NCBI GenBank assembly: GCA_024279735.1
Contig: JAJRRF010000270.1
Location: 1-36,645 of the forward strand
From: Alphaproteobacteria bacterium
Lineage (GTDB): Bacteria > Pseudomonadota > Alphaproteobacteria > Rhizobiales > JAJRRF01
Length of the DNA stretch: 36,645 nucleotides
Direction: 5' to 3'
In this document: in pieces, positions 8,100 through 15,955 of the stretch
Layout of the letters: the number at the start of each line of letters is the position of its first letter
Numbering within the stretch: position 1 is the stretch's first letter
Position numbers and translations under genes: made by a program
Notes under the pieces: generated by a model
What the model saw: only the letters and a program-made list of their open reading frames with translations
The model's database searches: none
Told to the model about the DNA's origin: nothing

Positions 8100-9888
8100 C
8101 CTTAGCCTACGGTTTGGGAAGCTGGCGGGTTTCGGCCTGCCTAAGAAAAACAAGCTGGCCAGGAAAAAATCTGTTTCGGTTGACAGTGAAAACCTGAAGG
8201 CAGTCGGTGCTGACAAGGGTATCTGGCTTCACAGTGCACCCTGGCGGTACTGGATGGTTTTTCTGGTGTTTGGCCTGATTTTTCTGGTGATTGGCGGAAG
8301 GCTGATCCTGCTGGGAGTCAGCTCAAATGACTATGCCGGATACCGCTTGCCCACACAGGGCAAGGTGGCTGTTGACCGTCCTGAAATGGTGGATCGCAAT
8401 GGTGTCCTGCTGGCGACAGACATCAGGACGGCCTCGCTTTTTGCAGAGCCGCAAAAAATTATTGATATAGACGAGGTGCTGGAGAAACTGGCACCGCTAT
8501 TCCCTGGCCTTGACATGAAAAGGCTGGAAAAACGTCTGCGTAGCAAGGCACGTTTTGCCTGGATCAAGCGCAAGCTGACACCTGCCCAACAGGCCAGGGT
8601 CTATGCCCTTGGTTTGCCGGGACTGAGTTTCACGGATGAGCCGCAGCGCGTCTATCCGCAAGGGATCACAGCTCCGCATATCTTGGGCAGTGTCAACCTG
8701 GATAACAGGGGGGGGTCTGGCATTGAGAAATTTATTGACCGCCAGATTGCGATTGAGGGAGACGGCACCGATGGCCACTATATCCGCGATGAGGGTGATG
8801 GCCGCCGTATTATCACGCTGTCTGTTGACAACAGGATGCAATATTTGATGCGCCAGGAATTGCTCCAGGCCAAGAAGAAATATCATGCCATTGGCGCGGC
8901 AGCGATTGTGATGGATATCCATAGCGGTGAGGTGTTGGCGATGAGCAGTGTGCCGGACTTTGACCCACTAAAGCCAAAACAGGTATTGCAGCGCAAACGC
9001 TTTAACCGTATGAGTCGTGGGGTGTTTGAGCTTGGTTCAGTGTTCAAGACCTACACCATGGCCTTGGGGATGGAAGTTGGCAAGGCAAGTTTCAGGTCGA
9101 CCTATGATGTGACTGGGCCAATCCAGGTTGGCCCCAGCAGGATCAAGGATTTTCATGGCCCGAAGGGGTGGCTGAACCTGGCTGAAATATTTACCCATTC
9201 CTCAAATATTGGCTGTGCCCGCATTGCAGACAGTGTTGGTATTGCCAGGCAAAAGTCTTTTCTGAAAAAACTGGGGGTGTTGGCACGGCTACAGACAGAA
9301 ATCGGTGATGTGGCGACCCCGTTGTTGCCACGCCGCTGGAAACGGGTCAATATGATGACCATTGCTTTTGGGCATGGTATTTCTGTTGCCCCGTTGCAAT
9401 TTGTCGCCACCAGTGCCGCCTTGTATAATGGCGGCTTCCAGGTCAGGCCGACTTTCCTGAAGGTCAACAAACGCCATAACCCCAACAAAACCTCCAGGCG
9501 GGTGATTTCAGCCAGAACCAGCGAAAAAATGCGGGTGCTGATGCGGCTCAATGTGATAAAGGGGACAGGACGGGGCACAAATGTAAAGGGTTATGATGTT
9601 GGCGGCAAGACGGGAACAGCTGACAAGCCAACGCGTGGCGGCTATGGCCCAGACGTGATCAGTTCCTTTATCTCTATTTTTCCAGCCCAAAACCCCAAAT
9701 ATATCATGTATGTCATGATTGATGCCCCCAAGGGCATTGCTGAGACCGGGGGCAAGAAATATGCTAGCGTCAATGCTGTCCCAATGACCGCCAGCCTGAT
9801 CCGCCGCCTTTCTCCCTTCCTGGGTCTTCAGGCCAAGGAGAAGGATGCGCTGTGGTTTGATATGGAACAGTTTGCAGATATGCGCTAG
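8089..9888 (+). CDS. ftsI: Penicillin-binding protein 3 / FtsI transpeptidase
   Basis: SxxK (GSVFKTYT), SxN (HSSNIGC), KTGT (GGKTGTADK) motifs; N-terminal TM. Confidence 0.93.
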   Translation: MMTNLSLRFGKLAGFGLPKKNKLARKKSVSVDSENLKAVGADKGIWLHSAPWRYWMVFLVFGLIFLVIGGRLILLGVSSNDYAGYRLPTQGKVAVDRPEMVDRNGVLLATDIRTASLFAEPQKIIDIDEVLEKLAPLFPGLDMKRLEKRLRSKARFAWIKRKLTPAQQARVYALGLPGLSFTDEPQRVYPQGITAPHILGSVNLDNRGGSGIEKFIDRQIAIEGDGTDGHYIRDEGDGRRIITLSVDNRMQYLMRQELLQAKKKYHAIGAAAIVMDIHSGEVLAMSSVPDFDPLKPKQVLQRKRFNRMSRGVFELGSVFKTYTMALGMEVGKASFRSTYDVTGPIQVGPSRIKDFHGPKGWLNLAEIFTHSSNIGCARIADSVGIARQKSFLKKLGVLARLQTEIGDVATPLLPRRWKRVNMMTIAFGHGISVAPLQFVATSAALYNGGFQVRPTFLKVNKRHNPNKTSRRVISARTSEKMRVLMRLNVIKGTGRGTNVKGYDVGGKTGTADKPTRGGYGPDVISSFISIFPAQNPKYIMYVMIDAPKGIAETGGKKYASVNAVPMTASLIRRLSPFLGLQAKEKDALWFDMEQFADMR

Positions 9889-9939
9889 TGCTATAGTGTG
9901 AGCAAATCGTTACGATTTGCGGGTTAAGATATGCGCCAT
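9885..9939 (+). repeat. Dispersed hairpin repeat family 3, copy A
   Basis: CTAGTGCTATAGTGTGAGCAAATCGTTACGATTTGCGGGTTAAGATATGCGCCAT; near-identical to 22837-22890; its left end overlaps the ftsI stop codon. Confidence 0.85.
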
Positions 9940-10004
9940 ACCCCAGAAGTTAATGTGAGGAAGAGTGAATACCTTCAAAACATAACAAAATCCTGGGGTT
10001 ATGG

Positions 10005-10025
10005 ATCCTGAACCAAGTTCAGGAT
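10005..10025. repeat. Small palindromic sequence of the ATCCTGAA...TTCAGGAT type
   Basis: ATCCTGAA-CCAAG-TTCAGGAT, perfect 8-bp stem. Confidence 0.6.
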
Positions 10026-10146
10026 GACAAAGTTATATATCAATGGGTTAACGATCTTCTTAAACAAGGTTGGGGTATAGTAGATAGTTACATAGTGCAT
10101 TATGAATTATGAGTGGTATTCATTTTGGCTGGTGAGGGGACGTAAG

Positions 10147-10172
10147 AAAGCCTGGATTCAACGAATCCAGGC
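10147..10172 (-). terminator. Probable Rho-independent terminator of the Spy/CpxP-like gene
   Basis: Minus strand AGCCTGGATTC-GTT-GAATCCAGGCT followed by TTCTT; perfect 11-bp stem just downstream of the gene ending at 10207. Confidence 0.65.
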
Positions 10173-10206
10173 TCTGCTGTATACTATCTGTATACTACTA
10201 TATGTA

Positions 10207-10704
10207 TTAGTTTGTGCCCAGGCCTTCACTAGGATAGGCCACAGAAACATGCTTGATGTGGTCTATCTTATAGAGGGTAACCAGTTTTTTCCACTGGAAA
10301 TCAGTCAGCACAGAGCGGACATTGTCGCGGCACGCCAGTTTGTTGCTGGCAATTTCCTTGCGCAGCTTGGTAGCCTGGTCAATCTTGGCCATAATTTTAT
10401 TTTTGTCCGTGCCTTTAAGGGCGTGTTTTCGGGAGCTTTTTTCAAGAACAGCTGCCTTGTGGATCAGGAAACGCATATGCCTGGCATTGTCTTCCTGGTA
10501 CAGGGCGAGGGCTGCCTGTTGCTTTTCGCTCAGTTCCAGTTCCGTTTTGTGGTTCAGGACGGTAGACATAAAGCTTGGTGTTGAGGCATCTTCTTGGTGA
10601 GTCACAGAAGGCCTTGTGTTGTCTTCAAAATAACCTGTAATCTCAGCCTGTGCAGGGGTGGCCAGGGCTGCCGAAAGGATAGCAAGAGTAATAATTTTTT
10701 TCAT
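10207..10704 (-). CDS. Periplasmic Spy/CpxP-like (LTXXQ-type) small protein
   Basis: Signal peptide MKKIITLAILSAALATPAQA; helical Lys-rich protein ending in VLTDFQWKKLVTLYK, reminiscent of LTxxQ proteins. Start at 10704, not 10791. Confidence 0.55.
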   Translation of the reverse strand: MKKIITLAILSAALATPAQAEITGYFEDNTRPSVTHQEDASTPSFMSTVLNHKTELELSEKQQAALALYQEDNARHMRFLIHKAAVLEKSSRKHALKGTDKNKIMAKIDQATKLRKEIASNKLACRDNVRSVLTDFQWKKLVTLYKIDHIKHVSVAYPSEGLGTN

Positions 10705-11033
10705 GGTAACCTCATAATGGTTATGGTTTGTCAAATTCGTTTTTAGCATATTCGCATATTTGAATGCAAATTGCACCAGCTCTTTTTGCATAGCTGCTAT
10801 GCACTGGCCAGAATAAATAGCTTAATAATGACCTCGTTACTGGACTATAGCCAGTTAAGTCATATTCGTATATTCGAATATTTACCTAAATGGATTTACC
10901 TATGACATTTCGTCCTGCTTTGATCAGCAAGGTGTGGGATAGTGCAGGGCTTTTTGAAACAGCACTGGATTAATAACTGTTTCATTGCTAACACTTTGGG
11001 CAATCTACTCAATTCAGCTAGCGGATAAAAGTG

Positions 11034-14000
11034 ATGGCAAAAACTGACGGCAAAAATGGTTCGAGGGACAATGGTGAAGAGACTGGTCGTGACTGGCGCG
11101 AGACCCTGTTTTTGCCCAAGACTGATTTCCCGATGCGGGCTGGCCTGCCGAACAAGGAGCCTGGCCATATTGAGCGTTGGGCAGAAATGAACCTGTACCA
11201 ACAGCTGCGTGAGCATGGCAAGGGACGTGAAAAATTCGTGCTGCATGACGGCCCGCCCTATGCCAATGGCAATATCCATATTGGTCATGCCCTCAATAAA
11301 ATCCTGAAAGATATTATTATCCGCTCAAAACAGATGAGCGGCTATGATGCCAACTATGTGCCTGGTTGGGATTGCCACGGTCTCCCGATTGAATGGAAGG
11401 TGGAAGAAAAATACCGCAAGAAGAAGCTTGATAAAGACGAAGTGCCTGTGAATGAGTTCCGCCAGGAATGCCGCGATTTTGCCAAAGGCTGGATTGATGT
11501 CCAGAAACAGCAGTTTCAGCGTTTGGGCATTGAGGGTGACTGGGACAATCCTTATCTCACCATGAACTTTGAGGCTGAACGCATTATTGCTGACGAGCTG
11601 ATGAAGTTTGCCATGAATGGCTCACTCTATCAGGGGTCTAAGCCTGTGATGTGGTCAGTGGTCGAGCGCACCGCATTGGCTGAGGCCGAGGTGGAATATC
11701 AGGTTAAAGCCAGCCCGACGATTTGGGTGAAGTTTCCTATTCAAACGGGAAGAATTAAAAATTTAACCCATGAGATTAATACGGCTGGTCAAGATCTTGA
11801 TAATATGATGTATTCAGATGCGTCTGTCGTGATCTGGACAACGACTCCTTGGACGATTCCAGCCAATAGGGCGATTGCTTTTTCTAAGCGCATTAATTAT
11901 GGCCTGTATGAAGTGGCTTCTGTGGAGGAGGAAGGTTTTGCAAAGGTTGGTGAGAAATTGGTGCTGGCTGATGCCTTGGCGGAGTCCGTGCAAAAAGCAG
12001 CTAAAATTGAAGAGTTAAAACGCCTTGGAGATGTTGATCCATCTGATATTGAAACCTGTAGCCATCCTTTCGTAGGGCAAGGCTATGATTTCCCTGTCCG
12101 TCTTTATGAAGCCAATTATGTTACGGATGATGCAGGCACAGGCTTTGTCCATATCGCGCCTGGTCACGGCGCAGATGACTATATTGTCTATATGGCCAAC
12201 CAACGCCAGTTTGCCGCTGATGGCATTACAGAAGTGCCGCTCACGGTGGGCGCAGACGGCTATTATATGCCCGATGTGCCGTTATTTGGCGGCGATGACC
12301 CTAAACTGGTGATTAACCAGAAGGGCAAGTTTGACAATGCCAACCCTGTCCTGATTGAGGCAATGATCGAAGCGGGCGCATTACTGGCGCAAGGCAAGCT
12401 CAAGCATGACTATCCGCATTCGTGGCGGTCAAAAGCCCCCGTGATTTTCCGCAATACACCGCAATGGTTTGTCGCTGTCGATAAGACGATAGAGGTTGGC
12501 AACACCAAGGGCACGTTGCGCGACATTGCAATGAATGAGCTAAAGGAAGTCCAGTTTATCCCTGAAACGGGGCGCAACCGCATTACTGCGATGGTGGAAG
12601 GGCGGCCTGACTGGGTATTGTCGCGCCAACGCGCCTGGGGCGTGCCGCTGACCCTGTTTGTCAAAAAAGGCACAACGAAATATATCCCGTCTGCTAATTT
12701 TGCCAATAGTGACAAGCTGATGAATAATATCAATCAGGCTTTTGCCAAGGATGGCGCGGATGCGTGGTTTGAAGACGATATTAAAGAACGTGTGCTTGCG
12801 GGGCTTGTTGACAATCTTGATGATTGGGAGAAAGTCACTGATATTCTGGATGTCTGGTTTGACAGTGGCTGTACCCATAGTTTTGTGGTTGAGCAGCGCG
12901 AAAGCCTGAAGCGTGAAGCAGGCAAGCGCACTGCCAATCTTTATCTGGAAGGCTCTGACCAACATCGCGGCTGGTTTCAGTCTTCATTGCTGGAAAGCTG
13001 CGGCACAAGAGGGCGCGCGCCTTATGATGCGGTGTTAACCCACGGTTTTACGCTGGATAAAAACGGGCGTAAAATGTCGAAATCGTTAAATAATGTGGTT
13101 GACCCTCTAAAGATCATCAAGCAGAGCGGCGCGGATATTTTGCGGCTTTGGGTGGGCAGTGTCGACTATCAGGATGACCAGAAATTTGGCCAGGAAGCGA
13201 TCAGGACGGCTTCGGATGCTTACCGCAAGATCAGAAATACCATCCGCTTTATGTTGGGCAATTTGGCGCATTATGATGAGGCGCGGCGGGTGGGTAATGT
13301 GGCGGATATGCCAGAGCTGGAACGCTACATGCTGCACCGCCTGCATAACCTGGACAAAAGCATTCGAGAAGATTATGCGGCCTATGACTTTAAAAAGGTG
13401 TTTGCCACCTTGCTGAATTTTTGCACCACAGACCTGTCGGCGTTTTACTTCGATATTCGCAAGGATACGCTGTATTGTGAGGCAGAAGATAATGCTGACC
13501 GCCTGGCGGCTCTTACGGTGATGGATGAGATTTTTAACTGTATCACCGCCTGGCTGTCGCCAATCCTGGCCTTTTCAATGGAAGAGGTATGGTTGTCACG
13601 TTATGACGAGGCTGCCAACCCTAAATCTGTCCATTTGCGCCAGTTCCCTGACGTGCCTGACACCTGGCATGACATTGAGATTGCCAAGAAGTGGCGCAGG
13701 ATACGCAAGGTGCGCCGCGTTGTAACAGGCGCGCTGGAAGTGGAGCGGCGCGAAAAACGCATTGGGTCTTCGTTGGAATCCGCGCCTGTGGTCTATTTTG
13801 AAAATGTAAATGTCCAGGAATTGTTTGAGGCCTTTGAAGGGCAGGAGGCTGCTGATATTTTCATCACGTCCCAGGCCAGCCTGAAGATGGAAAAGGCTCC
13901 TGGAGGGGTGTTCAGGCTGGATGATGTGGCTGATATTGCGGTGTTACCTGACATGGCACAGGGCAAGAAATGCGCCCGTTCCTGGAAGGTCTTGCCGGAT

Positions 14001-14081
14001 GTGGGCAGCGACGCAGACTATCCTGACCTGAGCATCAGGGATGCAGCGGCGGCAAGAGCCTATGACCAAAAGCACTCATGA
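11034..14081 (+). CDS. ileS: Isoleucyl-tRNA synthetase
   Basis: PPYANGNIHIGHALNKILKD (HIGH), KMSKSLNN (KMSKS), WTTTPWTIPANRAI editing-domain motif. Confidence 0.98.
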   Translation: MAKTDGKNGSRDNGEETGRDWRETLFLPKTDFPMRAGLPNKEPGHIERWAEMNLYQQLREHGKGREKFVLHDGPPYANGNIHIGHALNKILKDIIIRSKQMSGYDANYVPGWDCHGLPIEWKVEEKYRKKKLDKDEVPVNEFRQECRDFAKGWIDVQKQQFQRLGIEGDWDNPYLTMNFEAERIIADELMKFAMNGSLYQGSKPVMWSVVERTALAEAEVEYQVKASPTIWVKFPIQTGRIKNLTHEINTAGQDLDNMMYSDASVVIWTTTPWTIPANRAIAFSKRINYGLYEVASVEEEGFAKVGEKLVLADALAESVQKAAKIEELKRLGDVDPSDIETCSHPFVGQGYDFPVRLYEANYVTDDAGTGFVHIAPGHGADDYIVYMANQRQFAADGITEVPLTVGADGYYMPDVPLFGGDDPKLVINQKGKFDNANPVLIEAMIEAGALLAQGKLKHDYPHSWRSKAPVIFRNTPQWFVAVDKTIEVGNTKGTLRDIAMNELKEVQFIPETGRNRITAMVEGRPDWVLSRQRAWGVPLTLFVKKGTTKYIPSANFANSDKLMNNINQAFAKDGADAWFEDDIKERVLAGLVDNLDDWEKVTDILDVWFDSGCTHSFVVEQRESLKREAGKRTANLYLEGSDQHRGWFQSSLLESCGTRGRAPYDAVLTHGFTLDKNGRKMSKSLNNVVDPLKIIKQSGADILRLWVGSVDYQDDQKFGQEAIRTASDAYRKIRNTIRFMLGNLAHYDEARRVGNVADMPELERYMLHRLHNLDKSIREDYAAYDFKKVFATLLNFCTTDLSAFYFDIRKDTLYCEAEDNADRLAALTVMDEIFNCITAWLSPILAFSMEEVWLSRYDEAANPKSVHLRQFPDVPDTWHDIEIAKKWRRIRKVRRVVTGALEVERREKRIGSSLESAPVVYFENVNVQELFEAFEGQEAADIFITSQASLKMEKAPGGVFRLDDVADIAVLPDMAQGKKCARSWKVLPDVGSDADYPDLSIRDAAAARAYDQKHS

Positions 14082-14223
14082 AAAATATTATCCATTCACA
14101 AAATGGATAAATGTTCTTAAGGTAGAGGTATGGCACAGGACTAATACTAGATCACAAAGGGCGCGACTTTTTGCCAAGCCGCCAGATTGCACCAGCCTAA
14201 GGATATTGATCGCATGGAAAGAT

Positions 14224-14251
14224 AAGATCCCCTTTGTGATTTGGTATAACC
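14224..14251 (+). repeat. Dispersed repeat family 4, copy 1
   Basis: AAGATCCCCTTTGTGATTTGGTATAACC; inverted near-copy at 22805-22832, more diverged direct copy at 15726-15751. Confidence 0.6.
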
Positions 14252-14330
14252 TCTGTGAATATGGGATGGATGGACTTTGAAAATTATCCTCCTGTTTTGT
14301 TGTTAAGGTTTTCGCCAAATACTATACTTT

Positions 14331-14492
14331 GTCACTGTCATACCGCAGAAATGCGGTATCCATGCCGTGAGTTCGGTAGAAAATGGCAAGGTTTGTTTGG
14401 GTATCATGAAATTTTGTGGGGTAAAATGGTAGATATTTTCGTGTTGACAATACACGGCATGGATACCGCGTCGTAGCGCGGTATGACAGTGG
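14331..14492 (+). mobile_element. MITE/BIME-like ~160 bp element, copy 1
   Basis: Begins GTCACTGTCATACCGCAGAAATGCGGTATCCATGCCGTGAG and ends CACGGCATGGATACCGCGTCGTAGCGCGGTATGACAGTGG: terminal hairpins in inverted orientation; second copy in reverse orientation at 31959-32122. Confidence 0.75.
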
Positions 14493-14576
14493 ATGAGGTC
14501 TTGTTAGATGGCTTTACTCAAAAAATAGTCACATACTCAGATAAAGAGATATTTTAGGTATTAGGGGGCGGTTCTG

Positions 14577-15113
14577 ATGGAAGAGGAACAGAAACAGGGT
14601 AGTTTTCTGGCAAGGGTATTTTGGGGGCCGTTCAGCCTGATAGGAATGTCTGTTGCGGTTGCCGGTTTCCTGGTAGACCAGGGACACAAGTTTTATATGG
14701 TGGATATTTACCGTCTTGGTGAAAAGGGGCGGGTTCAGTTGTTGCCTTTTTTTGATCTGGTGCTGAGTTGGAACAAGGGCGTGTCCTATGGCATGTTTCA
14801 GCAGTCAAGCTGGCTCGGTGCGCTTGGTTTGTCACTGTTCGCGCTGTTTGCGGTTATTGGCCTGGTGGTTTATCTGGCGCATGTCGAAAACAGGGTGGCC
14901 GCAATTTCCCTGGGATTGATTATCAGCGGCGCGCTTGGCAATGGTATGGATAGGTTGCATTGGCCGGGGGTTGCGGACTATTTTTCCTTCCATATCGGCA
15001 GCTTTGAGTGGTATATTTTTAATATTGCTGATGTGGCCATTGTGGCAGGTGTTGTCGGGCTAATTTATGAGGCATTATTCATGAGTCCTAAAAATGTCTC
15101 AAAGTCCCCCTAA
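14577..15113 (+). CDS. lspA: Lipoprotein signal peptidase (signal peptidase II)
   Basis: Conserved GNGMDRLHWPGVADY and FNIADVAI catalytic Asp motifs; hydrophobic helices; located after ileS. Confidence 0.93.
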   Translation: MEEEQKQGSFLARVFWGPFSLIGMSVAVAGFLVDQGHKFYMVDIYRLGEKGRVQLLPFFDLVLSWNKGVSYGMFQQSSWLGALGLSLFALFAVIGLVVYLAHVENRVAAISLGLIISGALGNGMDRLHWPGVADYFSFHIGSFEWYIFNIADVAIVAGVVGLIYEALFMSPKNVSKSP

Positions 15114-15149
15114 ATATGGTAGAAAGAGGAAAACCGATTGCCTAAAATG

Positions 15150-15165
15150 TTAAGAACAGGTTAAC
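15150..15165 (+). promoter_or_regulatory. Candidate CtrA-binding box
   Basis: TTAA-GAACAGG-TTAAC, exact TTAA-N7-TTAAC, 39 bp upstream of the DUF3035 ATG. Confidence 0.5.
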
Positions 15166-15203
15166 ATGGGAGCGAATCAATTGAGGATGGAGCTTGGGAT
15201 ATT

Positions 15204-15647
15204 ATGCAGGTTAAAAGTAGAAAGCTGAAAATCGCTATCGTTCTGGTGTGTGCAACTGGGTTTTCTGTTTCCCTTGGTGGGTGCAGCGGTTTTGACGGCG
15301 TTGATATTAATCTGCCTGTTGTCGGTAATATCATGGCAAAGACCAAAAGGACAGAATCCAGGATTGCCGAGCGCGGCAAACTTCTCCTGCCGCCCAAGGC
15401 TGCCCTGGGTGCTTTGCCTGCGCCAGGTTCTGGCCAGACTGCCCTTAACTCCCAGGCCTGGCCTGATGATCCTGATTTACGTGCCAAGCGCATGGCACAG
15501 TTGAAAAAGGCGAAGGCTGATAAGGAACGCAGGGAGGGTAACTTTAAGAACTATAGCGGCCAGGAAGGGTTTGACAGGGCAACTGACAGTTTTGAGCGTC
15601 AGGAAGGCGTGCTTAATAAATATTACAATAAGGGCAAGGCACAATAA
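15204..15647 (+). CDS. DUF3035-like lipoprotein
   Basis: Lipobox-like LGGC at N-terminus; Pro/Lys-rich small protein located between lspA and M16 peptidases as in other alphaproteobacteria. Confidence 0.7.
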   Translation: MQVKSRKLKIAIVLVCATGFSVSLGGCSGFDGVDINLPVVGNIMAKTKRTESRIAERGKLLLPPKAALGALPAPGSGQTALNSQAWPDDPDLRAKRMAQLKKAKADKERREGNFKNYSGQEGFDRATDSFERQEGVLNKYYNKGKAQ

Positions 15648-15955
15648 TACTCGTTCACAAAAGAAGGGGCTCTTAATAACTGCTGGAATTTCTCTGCTTG
15701 TCAGGATTGCCATCACTTAAAAAGCAAGCTCCCTTTTATGAACTGGTATAATATATGGATAAAAGGCCTTGCAAGGCATTATTACCATTTTTTAACTTGC
15801 AGTTCTCTCGTTAGCAGACACATAATACCATTTTTAGAAGACAGGCCTGTTCTGGCTGTTTCTCTGGAAATGGTTTTTTGTTTTTTGGTTTTTCTTGTCG
15901 CTACACCGCAACTGGAATACCATTTTTGTCAAATGTATATCAGGTAAGATGAAAT

